Shown: positions 16,268 to 25,815, counted from the first letter of the stretch. The stretch: DNA of 64,000 bases from Adlercreutzia equolifaciens DSM 19450 (GCF_000478885.1 NC_022567.1:2108001-2172000), one strand, 5' to 3'. Numbers and translations are program-made. Notes: generated by a model from the sequence alone, not told the origin.

Positions 16268-17212
16268 GTGATCATTGGAATTACGACGACGCTGAACGAG
16301 GCCGACGGCTTTCAGCGCGTGAATGTGGAATACATCAACCGCGTGGCAGCTACCGGGGCCGTGCCCATTCTCCTCACCCCCATCGCCGGGGGCGCCGAGG
16401 CAAACCGAGAGCACGCCCGCCACGTCATCGAGCTGGTGGACGGCCTGCTCATCACCGGAGGCGGCGACGTGCATCCGCGCTACTACGTGCCCGACCCGGC
16501 CAAGAATCGCGATGCGCTGGGCCTGGATGACCTTGCGGCCATGGGCTGCGGCTCCTCCTCCCACTGCCGCTCCACAGGAGCAAAAGTTCCCTTCTGCGGC
16601 CATTATGTGCCCGACCGCACCTTCGAAGAGGCCATGGACGGCACCTCGGCCGTGGAAACGGTGGAGTCCCTGGACGGTCGCGACGTGCTGTCCGCCACGG
16701 GACGCCCGCCCATTCCCTGCCTGGACGGCTTGCTCGCCGTCTGCGAGGATCGCGACGGTTTCGAGCTGGAGCTCGCCCGTCTCGCCCACGAGCGCAGCCT
16801 GCCCACCTTGGGCATCTGCCGCGGCATGCAGGTCATGAACGTGGCCCTCGGCGGCAGCCTCTACCGCGACCTGTACAACTGCGGCGTCACCGAAAAGCAG
16901 CATCGCCAGAACCCGCCCTATTACGGCATATCCCACAAGGTCACCATCGCCAAGGGAAGCTTGCTGGAATCGGTGGTGAGCGCATCGGGGGATTTCGAGG
17001 TGAACTCCATGCACCACCAGGGCGTCGACCACGTGGCCCCCGCCCTGCTTGTCGCCGCCCGTTCCGAGGATCGGGTGGTGGAAGCTGTGGAGGATCCCGC
17101 GAAGCCCTTCTTCCTGGGCGTTCAGTGGCATCCGGAATACCTCGACCGCCATCACGGCCTGTTCAACGCCTTGGCCGCCGCAGCCCACCACCGCGACGCG
17201 CAGAGCTCATAA
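16268..17212 (+). CDS. Class I glutamine amidotransferase / gamma-glutamyl-GABA hydrolase-like (peptidase C26)
   Basis: This 314-residue protein has the PuuD/C26 layout: GLLITGGGDVHPRYY (about 60-72), the nucleophile elbow LGICRGMQVMN with its catalytic Cys (about 187), and GVQWHPEY carrying the catalytic His and Glu near the C-terminus. Relatives hydrolyse gamma-glutamyl amides such as gamma-glutamyl-GABA in putrescine degradation. An unusual ~65-residue insertion rich in Cys, Ser and His (CGSSSHCRSTGAKVPFCGHY and following) separates the GGGDVHPRYY strand from the helix before the nucleophile. Typical members are about 240-255 aa. GTG 16268 follows AAAGGAACAACCCC. No other putrescine genes are adjacent, so the substrate is uncertain. 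Confidence 0.82.
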   Translation: MIIGITTTLNEADGFQRVNVEYINRVAATGAVPILLTPIAGGAEANREHARHVIELVDGLLITGGGDVHPRYYVPDPAKNRDALGLDDLAAMGCGSSSHCRSTGAKVPFCGHYVPDRTFEEAMDGTSAVETVESLDGRDVLSATGRPPIPCLDGLLAVCEDRDGFELELARLAHERSLPTLGICRGMQVMNVALGGSLYRDLYNCGVTEKQHRQNPPYYGISHKVTIAKGSLLESVVSASGDFEVNSMHHQGVDHVAPALLVAARSEDRVVEAVEDPAKPFFLGVQWHPEYLDRHHGLFNALAAAAHHRDAQSS

Positions 17213-17242
17213 CCTTCTGCTTGCAAAAACTTTTCTCTTTTT

Positions 17243-17402
17243 GGTCACAAAGTCGAGTTTTGAACTCCCAAAGCAGCGATTTGCCCTACTATCCAGTGAA
17301 TCTGGACAGCCATTAGTGTCGCAATTAATGCTATTCGACTAATTCAGACACGTTCGCCTTAGGCACTGACGCGCGAGGAGTTCAGAACTCGATTTTGTGA
17401 CC
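17243..17402. repeat. Long inverted repeat C (26-nt arms, 108-nt spacer)
   Basis: The left arm 17243-17268 (GGTCACAAAGTCGAG...) pairs with the right arm 17377-17402 (...TTTTGTGACC) over 26 nt with two mismatches. Both mismatches are transitions that would be G-U pairs in one RNA strand. The spacer contains inner repeats (TCCAGTGAATCTGGA hairpin; GTGTC...GACAC). It sits between the amidotransferase and sfsA, both on the plus strand, with the right arm ending about 30 bp before the sfsA start. Confidence 0.8.
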
Positions 17403-17431
17403 ATTTTTTCTAAAATTCTTGCAAGGAGCCC

Positions 17432-18217
17432 ATGGAGCCACGCGATAAAAAGCAGGACGTCTTTCTCCCATTCCCCGAGCCTCTGCGCGAGGGGGTCATT
17501 CTCGCGCGGCCGAATCGGTTCATCATGGACGTCGACTTCGGAACCGCCGACGAACAGGGCGAGCCTGCGGGCATCGTGCGCTGCCATTGCCCGGCGGTGT
17601 CACGTATCGGCGGCCTGGACCTGGCGGGGCGCCCGTGCCTCGTGTCCGACTCCCACAGCCCCAAGCGCAAGATGCCGCTCACGGTGGAGGCCTACTCGCT
17701 GCAGCAGCCGGACGATCCCGACAAGCATTGGATCGGCATCAACCAGAACGCGTCGAACCGCTACGTGGAGCACTTCCTGCGCGAAGGTGCTTTCGCGACC
17801 ATAACCGGCCCCGTTCGCACGGTGCGCCGCGAGGTGCCCTTGGGCGACTCGCGCCTCGATTTCCTCGTGAACGACGACTTGTATCTGGAAGTGAAGACGC
17901 CGCTCGTGCAGATGCAGACGGACATCCCGCCTTACGTGCCGCGCCTACCCGAGGCGCCCTTCAGCTCCACCGAGCGCTCCCTGCGCCATTTGCGCGAGTT
18001 GGCCGCATCGCTGGCCGACCACGAACGGGCCGCGATCCTCTACTGCCTCTACTACGACAACTTCGGGTTCCGCTTCTACCACGGCACCACCTACGAGGAG
18101 GTGCTCGCCACCGTGGACGCCTGCCGCGCCGCCGGCGTGGAGCTGTGGCAGGCCGATTTCGAAGTGACCCCCGCAGGCGTGGCCCTTAAGCGCTATTACG
18201 AACTAGAGGAGTGGTAG
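17432..18217 (+). CDS. sfsA: SfsA-family protein (sugar fermentation stimulation protein)
   Basis: This 261-residue protein has an N-terminal OB-like segment and a C-terminal nuclease-like domain with the SfsA signature: SRLDFLVNDDLYLEVKTPL at about residues 150-168, where the Asp and Glu/Lys form the PD-(D/E)XK-like site. SfsA was named for a maltose-fermentation phenotype and for DNA binding. Its biochemical role is not settled. The start ATG 17432 has a CAAGGAG ribosome site. Inverted repeat C lies directly upstream and could influence its leader. It is convergent with nhaC. Confidence 0.88.
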   Translation: MEPRDKKQDVFLPFPEPLREGVILARPNRFIMDVDFGTADEQGEPAGIVRCHCPAVSRIGGLDLAGRPCLVSDSHSPKRKMPLTVEAYSLQQPDDPDKHWIGINQNASNRYVEHFLREGAFATITGPVRTVRREVPLGDSRLDFLVNDDLYLEVKTPLVQMQTDIPPYVPRLPEAPFSSTERSLRHLRELAASLADHERAAILYCLYYDNFGFRFYHGTTYEEVLATVDACRAAGVELWQADFEVTPAGVALKRYYELEEW

Positions 18218-18340
18218 ACGCTTCAGCTGCCCGGTGCCCTGGCTGGCACCGACCCTACCGGCGGCAGGCTACGCCGCTCATTGCCGAAATTTCGCCAGCT
18301 TCCGCTCTGGCATGCGAAGCCCCATCGACACCCGGCCGGC

Positions 18341-19723
18341 CTACTTGTCGCCCGCAGCCCCCTCCGCCGCGCCAACCGTCGCCTCCATGCGGGCGGCGGC
18401 ATGGTCGGGTACGTAGCCGCGGTCATCCGGCACGAAGAAGATGAACACGAGCGAGCTTATCAGAAGGAAGAACGGGTAGAACAGAAACGGCATGATCTGG
18501 AAAGCCGACACCTGAAAGCCCAGCTCCGTGCAGGCCGAGATGGCCACGAGCATCTGGGCGCCGTAGGGGATGACTCCCTGGAATACGCAGGAGAACGTGT
18601 CCAGGATGGAGGCCGTCTTGCGCCTTGAGACGTTGTACGTCTCGGCCATCTCGTGGGCGATGGGGTTCGCCATCACGATGGCCACGGTGTTGTTAGCGGT
18701 GGCGATGTCCATGGCGCCCACGAGCAGCCCCATGCCGAGCTGGCCGCCCTTCCGGCTGCGGAACAGGCGCTTGATGCCGTTCAACAGAGCAACAAAGCCG
18801 CCGTTCTCGCGAATGAGCGCGCAGATGGCACTCACGAGCACCGCCACCATAGTCGTCTCGAACATGCCGGCGGCGCCGGTGCCCATGTTGCCGAGCAGAT
18901 CGGTAGCGGCCACGGCGCCTTCGGCCACCACGATGATAGAGCCGGACAGAATGCCCAGCAAAAGCACGATGAACACGTTGATGCCAACGATGCCGCCCAC
19001 GAGAACGATGAGGTACGGAATGAGCTCCAGCAGGTTGTAATCGTTTTGCACCGTGCCGGAGATGTCGGTGCCCAGCGACAGCACCAGAATGATCACCAGC
19101 GTCACCAGCGCCGCCGGCAAAGCGATCTTGAAGTTCTCCCGGAACTTGTCCTTCATTTGGCAACCTTGTCCCTGGCAGGCGGCAATGGTGGTGTCGGAGA
19201 TGAACGACAGGTTGTCGCCGAACATGGCACCGCCCATGACCGAGGCCACACACAGCGGCAGGCTGAACCCCGAGGCCGCCGCCACCGCCACGGCGATAGG
19301 CGTGATGAGCGTGATGGTGCCCACCGACGTGCCCATCGAAAGCGACACGAAGCAGCTCACCACGAACAGCACCGCCACGGAGTACTCGGCGGGAATGACC
19401 GACAGCATGAGGTAGGCCACCGACTCGGCGGAATCGCGCCCGACCGTGCCCACGAACACGCCGGCCGCCATAAAGATGAGGATCATGGTGACGATGGTCT
19501 TGTCCCCGATACCTCGGCCCATGACGACGAGCTTGTCGTCAAAGGAAAGGCTGCGATTCTGGAAGCACGCCACCAGAAGCGCCACCAAAAAGATCACCAC
19601 GATGGGGATGTTGTAGAACCCCATGGAAATGCCCATGCCGTACTCGAACAGAATGCCGAGCCCCAGATACAGCACGAGGAATACCCCGATGGGCAGAAGC
19701 GCCGCCACATTTCCCTTTTTCAC
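18341..19723 (-). CDS. NhaC-family Na+/H+ antiporter-like membrane protein
   Basis: This 460-residue protein has about 11-12 hydrophobic segments. The central MGTSVGTITLITPIAVAVA and GGAMFGDNLSFISDTTIA stretches are characteristic of NhaC and related antiporters; the GDN...SDT pattern is in the ion-binding region. Family members exchange Na+ (or malate/lactate in MleN-like forms) for protons across the cytoplasmic membrane, so substrate assignment is only to superfamily level. ATG 19723 is used. It is divergent from the DUF3516 helicase and convergent with sfsA. Confidence 0.88.
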   Translation of the reverse strand: MKKGNVAALLPIGVFLVLYLGLGILFEYGMGISMGFYNIPIVVIFLVALLVACFQNRSLSFDDKLVVMGRGIGDKTIVTMILIFMAAGVFVGTVGRDSAESVAYLMLSVIPAEYSVAVLFVVSCFVSLSMGTSVGTITLITPIAVAVAAASGFSLPLCVASVMGGAMFGDNLSFISDTTIAACQGQGCQMKDKFRENFKIALPAALVTLVIILVLSLGTDISGTVQNDYNLLELIPYLIVLVGGIVGINVFIVLLLGILSGSIIVVAEGAVAATDLLGNMGTGAAGMFETTMVAVLVSAICALIRENGGFVALLNGIKRLFRSRKGGQLGMGLLVGAMDIATANNTVAIVMANPIAHEMAETYNVSRRKTASILDTFSCVFQGVIPYGAQMLVAISACTELGFQVSAFQIMPFLFYPFFLLISSLVFIFFVPDDRGYVPDHAAARMEATVGAAEGAAGDK

Positions 19724-19952
19724 GTTGCACCCTAACTCTCATAAGCGCATCCCTGCGCGCTGGACGCCGCTTCCGGAACGGCGGATCTGCAAGGCTCCAA
19801 CTTGCCCACGACCCGCCTTCCGCACCAACGGCTCCTTGTTTCAGTAAGCGCCTATACTACACCACGGGAACCGCTGCCGATGCGTCATCTTCGATACGCG
19901 GGTCTTACTTATAATAGATGGCGAACGATCGCGCCATTAGAACGGACACCCT

Positions 19953-22640
19953 ATGACCGACACCGCCAAGAACTCCGCCGCTGCCGAAGAGGGCGTCTAC
20001 GAGACGCCCGAGGACATCGCCGCCGAAGCTGCGAAACCCGCCGAGCGCGCCGCCCGCACCGACGCAGATAGCCCCATCGCACCCGTGGATCCCTTCGAGC
20101 CCGGCTCGCTGGGGTGGCTCCTTCCCTGGGCCGAAACCGGTGAGGGCGACGTGCTCACGCCCGACGAGGCGCTGGAGGTATTCTTGGAATGGGTGGACGC
20201 CCGCGGCATGGAGCTGTGGCCCCATCAGGAGGACGCGCTCATGGACTTGGCCGTGGGCGACTCGGTGATTCTGGGCACGCCCACAGGCTCCGGCAAGTCC
20301 ATGGTGGCCCTGGGGCTCTGCTTCATGGCCGTGGCCACGGGGCGCACCGCTTACTACACGGCGCCCATCAAGGCGCTCGTGTCCGAGAAGTTCTTCGACA
20401 TGGTGGACATCCTCGGCCGCGAGAACGTGGGCATGATCACGGGAGACTCCACCATCAACACCGAGGCGCCGGTCATCTGCTGCACGGCGGAGATCCTCGC
20501 GAACCAGGCCCTGCGCGAGGGCCCCGCGTCGAAGGTGGCCTGCGTGGTGATGGACGAGTTCCACTTCTACGCCGACCCCGATCGCGGCTGGGCCTGGCAG
20601 GTGCCGCTGCTCACGCTGCCGAACGCGCAGTTCCTGCTGATGAGCGCCACCCTCGGTGACGTGAGCGACATCGCCGCCGCCCTGGAGGAGCGCACCGGGC
20701 GGCCCGTCGACCTCGTGACGGACGCGCCCCGCCCCGTGCCGCTGTCCTACGACTACACCTTCGAAACCCTGGAAGCCACCGTGGAGCTGGGTCTGCGCGC
20801 CGGCGAGGCGCCGATGTACATCGTGCATTTCTCCCAGGACGAGGCGCTGAAGAACGCCCGGGCGCTGGCCAGCTACGGCGTGTCGGACAAGGCCCAGCGC
20901 GAGGAAATCAAGCAGGCCATGAAGGGCACGAAGTTCACCACCCCCTTCGGCAAGATCTTGCAGCGGCTGCTCGCCGCCGGGGTGGGCGTACACCATGCTG
21001 GCATGCTGCCGCGCTACCGCCTGCTCGTGGAGCGCCTCGCCCAGCAGGGGCTGCTCCCAGTCATCTGCGGTACCGACACGCTCGGCGTCGGCATCAATGT
21101 GCCCATCCACACGGTGGTGCTCACCCAGCTCACCAAGTTCGACGGCACCAAGATGCGCCGTTTGCGCTCCCGCGAGTTCCACCAGATCGTGGGCCGCGCG
21201 GGACGGGCCGGCTTCGACACCGAGGGCATGGTGGTGGCGCTGGCCCCCGAGCATGAGATCGAGAACCACAAGGCGATGCTCAAGGCCGGCGACGACCCGA
21301 AAAAGCAGCGTCGCGTGAAGAAAAAGCAGCCGCCCGAGGGCTTCGTCAGCTGGAACAAGCAGACCTTCGAGCACCTCATCGAGAAGCCGCCGGAGAAGCT
21401 GACGCCCCGCATGCGCATCACCCATTCCATGGTGCTGTCCGTGGTGTCGCGCGGAGGCGACGCCTGGGCCAACGTGCATACGCTCATCGCTGATTCGGCC
21501 CAAACCCCCGAGGAGAAGATCAAGCTGAACGCGCGGGCCGACGAGATATTCGCCACGCTTTTGGAAGCAGGCGTGGTGGTGCGCGGCGAGGACGCCGAAG
21601 GTCGGCCGTCCTACGAGCTTACCGTGGAACTGCCCGAGGATTTCGCCCTGGATCAGCCCCTTTCGCCCTTCCTGCTGGCTGCGCTCGACTTGCTGGATCC
21701 GGAAAGCCCCGACTACGCCCTGGACGTCATCTCACTCGTGGAGGCCACCCTGGAAAACCCCGCCAAGGTGCTGCGGGCCCAGGAGCGCAAGGCGCGCGAC
21801 GCCGCCATGGCCGAGATGAAGGCCGACGGCGTGGAATACGAGGAGCGCTTGGAGCGGCTGGCCGAGATCACCTACCCCAAGCCCTTGGAAGAGCTGCTCG
21901 CCCGCGCCTTCGAGCTGTACTGCCAGGGCGTGCCGTGGGCCCGCGATTACGAGCTGTTGCCGAAGAGCGTGCTGCGCGACATGGTGGAGACGGCGAGCGA
22001 TTTCAAGACCTACATCGGCCGCTACGGCATCGCGAAGTCGGAGGGGACGCTTCTGCGCTACCTGTCCGACGCCTTCCGCGTGCTCGTGCGCACCCTGCCG
22101 CCCGATCGGCTGGACGACCGACTGCGCGATATCATCGCCTGGCTCGGCTTCATGGTGCGCACCACCGACTCGTCGCTGGTGGACGCGTGGGAGAGCGCCG
22201 GCGAGCTGCCCGAGGCCGGCGCGCCCCCGCAGGCAGCCGATGCCGTGGTGGCCGACCGTCACGGCATGGAGGTCATGGTGCGCAACGCGCTCTTCGCCCG
22301 CGTGCGCCTGGCCGCACTCGATCGCACTCGCGAGCTGGGCAACCTGGACGAGGACTGGGGCATGAGCGAGCGCGCGTGGAACGCGGCTTTGGACGACTAC
22401 TTCGCCGAGCACAACGAGATCCGCCTCGACGGCGACGCGCGATCCGCCGCCTACCTGATGATCGATGAGGGTCCCGAGCAGGAATCGCACACCTGGCACG
22501 TCCGCCAGATATTCCTGGACGAGGAAGACGCCGGCGACTTCCGCATAGAAGCCGATGTCGACCTAGACGCCACCCAAGAGCAAGGCGAGGTAATCTTCCG
22601 CAACTACCGCGTCGGCTTCGTGGAGGATTTGGCGGAGTAA
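19953..22640 (+). CDS. DEAD/DEAH-box helicase with DUF3516 C-terminal domain
   Basis: This 895-residue helicase has an acidic/Ala-rich N-terminal tail (about 1-65). The DExH core has Walker A GTPTGSGKSMV (about 107), DEFHFYADPD (motif II, about 205) and LMSATLG (motif III). Motif VI is the HQIVGRAGRAGFD stretch (about 413-425) of Ski2-like enzymes. The C-terminal ~430 residues match the actinobacterial DUF3516 extension. It probably remodels RNA, but the precise substrate is unknown. A TATAAT -10 (19910-19915) lies upstream with a poor -35. The start ATG 19953 has only a weak ribosome site. It is monocistronic, ending at a terminator at 22.7 kb. Confidence 0.9.
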   Translation: MTDTAKNSAAAEEGVYETPEDIAAEAAKPAERAARTDADSPIAPVDPFEPGSLGWLLPWAETGEGDVLTPDEALEVFLEWVDARGMELWPHQEDALMDLAVGDSVILGTPTGSGKSMVALGLCFMAVATGRTAYYTAPIKALVSEKFFDMVDILGRENVGMITGDSTINTEAPVICCTAEILANQALREGPASKVACVVMDEFHFYADPDRGWAWQVPLLTLPNAQFLLMSATLGDVSDIAAALEERTGRPVDLVTDAPRPVPLSYDYTFETLEATVELGLRAGEAPMYIVHFSQDEALKNARALASYGVSDKAQREEIKQAMKGTKFTTPFGKILQRLLAAGVGVHHAGMLPRYRLLVERLAQQGLLPVICGTDTLGVGINVPIHTVVLTQLTKFDGTKMRRLRSREFHQIVGRAGRAGFDTEGMVVALAPEHEIENHKAMLKAGDDPKKQRRVKKKQPPEGFVSWNKQTFEHLIEKPPEKLTPRMRITHSMVLSVVSRGGDAWANVHTLIADSAQTPEEKIKLNARADEIFATLLEAGVVVRGEDAEGRPSYELTVELPEDFALDQPLSPFLLAALDLLDPESPDYALDVISLVEATLENPAKVLRAQERKARDAAMAEMKADGVEYEERLERLAEITYPKPLEELLARAFELYCQGVPWARDYELLPKSVLRDMVETASDFKTYIGRYGIAKSEGTLLRYLSDAFRVLVRTLPPDRLDDRLRDIIAWLGFMVRTTDSSLVDAWESAGELPEAGAPPQAADAVVADRHGMEVMVRNALFARVRLAALDRTRELGNLDEDWGMSERAWNAALDDYFAEHNEIRLDGDARSAAYLMIDEGPEQESHTWHVRQIFLDEEDAGDFRIEADVDLDATQEQGEVIFRNYRVGFVEDLAE

Positions 22641-22692
22641 GCATATCGACAAGGAGCCAGACTCCGGACGGCGCGGCGCTGCCGCAACGCAA

Positions 22693-22719
22693 AGGGACCC
22701 TCGTCGAAACGAGGGCCCT
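22693..22719. terminator. Terminator hairpin between convergent helicase and flavin reductase
   Basis: AGGGACCCTCGT and ACGAGGGCCCT pair with a CGAA loop and one bulge. The element lies between the helicase stop (22640) and the flavin reductase stop (22794), and can serve both strands. Confidence 0.65.
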
Positions 22720-22793
22720 AAGGGGAGGGCGTGATTCGCAACGAACAAAGCCCGGGCAGACAACCTTTGCGCAAACAACCCGCTGTCGCGCCG

Positions 22794-24470
22794 CTACGCT
22801 CCCAGGGCGCGGTCGGCAGCGAACTGGCCAGCGCGGCGACCGCCGGTGCAGGCGCGACCGTGGCTGACGCCCGAGATGGTGATGGGATAATCACCAAAGA
22901 AGAAGTTGCCGGAGCAGTTACCGGCGGCCCACAGGCCCTCGATGGGATGGGCATCGGCATCGATGACCTGCTGGTTCTCGTTGATCTTCAGGCCGCCCAT
23001 GGTCACCAGAAGCGTCGTACCGGAATGCACGCCGTAGAAGGGAGGCTCCGTCAGCGAGCTTAGGCACTGCTTGCGCTTCCCGAAGTCCTCGTCGATGCCG
23101 GCGGCGCACAGCTCGTTGTAGCGCTCGATGGACGCCTTGGCCGTCTCCACATCGATGCCCTCCATCTTCGCCAGCAGGCCGTCGATGGTGTCGGCCGAAA
23201 GAATGGTGCCCTCCTCGATGAACTGCTGGATCTCCTCGGGGTTGTGCAGCGGCGAGCGGAAGTCCTTGCAGACCACCATGCCCATTGCCGGGCCGTCGGT
23301 CTCCCACTTGCTGTCCCAGAACACCCATTTCATGTGGCGCGGCTGGGCGTTGTGGGCGCGGCAGACGAAGGCGTAGGGCATGTCCTCGCTGCAGAAGCGC
23401 TCGCCCAAGTCGTTCAGGTACAGCCACGGCTGACGCGTCAGCGGGATGGAGGGCATGTACTCCAGGCCTTCCACGCCCTCGTCGAAGTACATGGGGCAGT
23501 GGGGCGCCTCGTCGATGGCACCGCCCACCCAGGCGCCCATGCGGATGCCGTCGCCGGTGTTGTGGGGCGGCGTCGAGATGTTGTGGACGTCCTCGGCATG
23601 GCCGGGAATGAAGGCATCCATCATCTCCTCGTCGTTGCCGTAGCCGCCGGTGGCGAGCACCACCGATTTCGCATTGATGCGCACGACGCCCGCATCGCCC
23701 TCGCAAACCACGCCGGCCACCGCGCCGACCTCGTCCCGCACAAGCTGTAGCGCCTCGGTGTTGAAGCGCACGTCGACGCCGAGCTCGCCCGCATAGGCAG
23801 TGAACGCCTTGGCCCAACCGATGGCGAAGGGGGGCTCGTAGCCGGCCTCGCCGCCCTCGGCCATAAGCGTGTCGTCGGGCACGATTTGGAAGGCGTCAGT
23901 GGCGTAGTGCTCGTACCAGGCATCGGGAATGACCTGCATCTCCATGGGCATAGGGGCGATGGTGATGCCGTGGCTCGTCAGCATGTCGGCAGCCCAATCG
24001 AGTGCCTCGGCGGAGTTGTCGACCCAGGCCTTTACCACGCGGTAGTCGCCCCGATGATCGCCCCAGCGCAGCACCTCCTGCAGCACGTCCTGCTTGCGGT
24101 CGCGCAAATCGATGCCGGCTTCCAGCTGGATCTTGCCGCCGATGGCGCCGTAGTCGATGCCGCGGAACTGGCCCGCGCCGGTCTTCTCCAGAAGCACCAC
24201 CTTTGCGTCCTTCTCGGCCGCCGAGCAGGCCGCCGAGAAACCGGCCATGCCGCCGCCGATGACGACGACGTCGGCAGACTCGGTAGCATCTACCTCGGTG
24301 ATGGGCTCGGGCGCAATCTCCCACGTATAGCCCTCAGGCTCGGCCGGCCCCGTCTCGGCCATGGTGCGGGGCGCGCAGCCCGCAAGCCCGGCCGCGGCTG
24401 CGGCAGCGGTGGCAGCGGCTCCCAGTCCCAAAAAGCCACGGCGGCTCAGCTTCATGTTCTCGGTAGTCAT
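22794..24470 (-). CDS. Tat-exported FAD-binding reductase, second paralogue
   Basis: This 558-residue flavoprotein is of the same FrdA/UrdA-like class as the gene at 2545-4260. It has an N-terminal LSRRGFLGLG twin-arginine motif, an Ala-rich core and an AGLAGC lipobox. The FAD-binding VVIGGGMAGFSAACSA segment lies near residue 70, and GVSHGRACTGGRRAGQFAA is at the C-terminus. It is predicted to act outside the membrane as a terminal reductase for an organic acceptor that cannot be named from sequence. The start ATG 24470 has an AAAAGGAGGGACATC ribosome site. It is divergent from a membrane LuxR regulator 164 bp away, which probably controls it. Confidence 0.9.
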   Translation of the reverse strand: MTTENMKLSRRGFLGLGAAATAAAAAAGLAGCAPRTMAETGPAEPEGYTWEIAPEPITEVDATESADVVVIGGGMAGFSAACSAAEKDAKVVLLEKTGAGQFRGIDYGAIGGKIQLEAGIDLRDRKQDVLQEVLRWGDHRGDYRVVKAWVDNSAEALDWAADMLTSHGITIAPMPMEMQVIPDAWYEHYATDAFQIVPDDTLMAEGGEAGYEPPFAIGWAKAFTAYAGELGVDVRFNTEALQLVRDEVGAVAGVVCEGDAGVVRINAKSVVLATGGYGNDEEMMDAFIPGHAEDVHNISTPPHNTGDGIRMGAWVGGAIDEAPHCPMYFDEGVEGLEYMPSIPLTRQPWLYLNDLGERFCSEDMPYAFVCRAHNAQPRHMKWVFWDSKWETDGPAMGMVVCKDFRSPLHNPEEIQQFIEEGTILSADTIDGLLAKMEGIDVETAKASIERYNELCAAGIDEDFGKRKQCLSSLTEPPFYGVHSGTTLLVTMGGLKINENQQVIDADAHPIEGLWAAGNCSGNFFFGDYPITISGVSHGRACTGGRRAGQFAADRALGA

Positions 24471-24530
24471 GATGTCCCTCCTTTTCGGTTGGTCGATGGC
24501 TCCCATCATGGGCCCGAAAAGCACTTCCGT

Positions 24531-24572
24531 CTATCGGTGCGAAACGAGTATTCCCACGTCAGGGCTATCGGT
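24531..24572. promoter_or_regulatory. CTATCGGT direct repeat in flavin reductase/LuxR divergent promoter region
   Basis: CTATCGGT occurs at 24531-24538 and 24565-24572, 34 bp apart, between the divergent flavin reductase and LuxR starts. A TTGACG -35-like element follows at 24585-24590. It is a candidate site for the LuxR protein. Confidence 0.35.
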
Positions 24573-24633
24573 AAAAAGTGATGATTGACGGGAAAAGCCC
24601 CGATGTGACACTATGGCCCCGGAGGTGGTGGCC

Positions 24634-25674
24634 GTGTTCGCCCGCTGGTGGGACAACTTTCAGGAAAGCTGCGATGTGCGCTTGGCCGTCGGCTGCGGAT
24701 GCGCCGTGGCCTGGGTGCTGCTCGTCGCCGTCTCGCCGGTGGTCTCCACCGCGTCCACGTTTCTCGAGGGCGGTCTCACCTGGCGAAGCGGCCTCGTCTA
24801 CGGCGCCCTGTTCGTACTCGCCGGCCACGTCCTTCCCGAAATCGAGGGCACCTGGATGGCCTCCGCGCTGCCTGGGCTTGCCAACGTGGGCGCCTTCCTC
24901 GTTTCGGAGGTCGCCATCACGCTCTACATGGTGAAGCGCATTCGCCGCGAGAACCCGCGCGTCGCCTACCGACCCGCCACCATCCTCGTGGCCACAGGCT
25001 TCCTGCTGCTTCCCTTCATCGGCGAGGGCGGCGCCTTGCTCTGCATGGCCATCGCCTTCGCAGGCTTCGGCTGCTTCCTCGTCTATTTGTGGATCGTGTT
25101 GGGGAACCTCTGCCAACGCTGGGGCGCGCTGCCGCTGCCCACGGTCGCCTTCGGCTTCGCGCTGGTGTTCGCGGGCATCGTCGCCGGAGAGATGACCACA
25201 TGGGCCTTCTATCGCGCGCCGATCGCCCTCGGATACCTGGCCACCGTCAGCATCGTGTCGCTGTTCGCGCTCGTCCTTCTGGCGTGGAACATGACCGACG
25301 GCTCCCGCTACGCCCAGGAGACCGTCGCCATGGGAGGCATCCCCGCCGACCACAGCGGCCCTAGCGGCCTCTGCGATCGCAGCGACGCGGACGGCTCCCG
25401 CAATGCCGACGCCGGCACGGGCCCCGATGACATCCCGACCACCGCCGATGACGCCAAGCTGCGTGCCGCCGCCGCAACTTACGGCCTGTCCCCGCGTGAG
25501 GTGGAGGTGGCAGCGCTCCTTCTGCGCGGCCGCTCCATTCCCTACATCTGCGACGAGCTGTTCATCGCCAAGAGCACTGCGCAAACCCATGTGCGCCACA
25601 TCTACGCCAAAATGGATATCACCGGCGGCCGCCAGGAACTCATCGACCGTCTGGAGAGCGCGGAGTGCTCGTAG
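24634..25674 (+). CDS. LuxR-family regulator with N-terminal membrane domain, second paralogue
   Basis: This 346-residue protein has about seven hydrophobic segments (residues 15-225), a short Asp/Gly/Ala linker, and a C-terminal LuxR helix-turn-helix (LSPREVEVAALLLRGRS, IAKSTAQTHVRHIYAKM). The membrane part is about half the size of that of the paralogue at 501-2219. I prefer GTG 24634, which follows GGAGG by 8 bp. An ATG at 24613 in the same frame has no ribosome site and would overlap a possible promoter (TTGACG at 24585). By context it senses an extracellular or membrane cue and controls the divergent flavin reductase. Confidence 0.85.
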   Translation: MFARWWDNFQESCDVRLAVGCGCAVAWVLLVAVSPVVSTASTFLEGGLTWRSGLVYGALFVLAGHVLPEIEGTWMASALPGLANVGAFLVSEVAITLYMVKRIRRENPRVAYRPATILVATGFLLLPFIGEGGALLCMAIAFAGFGCFLVYLWIVLGNLCQRWGALPLPTVAFGFALVFAGIVAGEMTTWAFYRAPIALGYLATVSIVSLFALVLLAWNMTDGSRYAQETVAMGGIPADHSGPSGLCDRSDADGSRNADAGTGPDDIPTTADDAKLRAAAATYGLSPREVEVAALLLRGRSIPYICDELFIAKSTAQTHVRHIYAKMDITGGRQELIDRLESAECS

Positions 25675-25815
25675 CGCCACTCACGCCGCCCACGTAGCGT
25701 TCGACCAGGCCGACGATTTCCTTGAAGCTATGGACGCAGCAACTTCGACAGACTTAATCGTCAAATACGCTTATCACCCTACCCCCTCTAATCGCATAGT
25801 GTAAACTACGATTGA

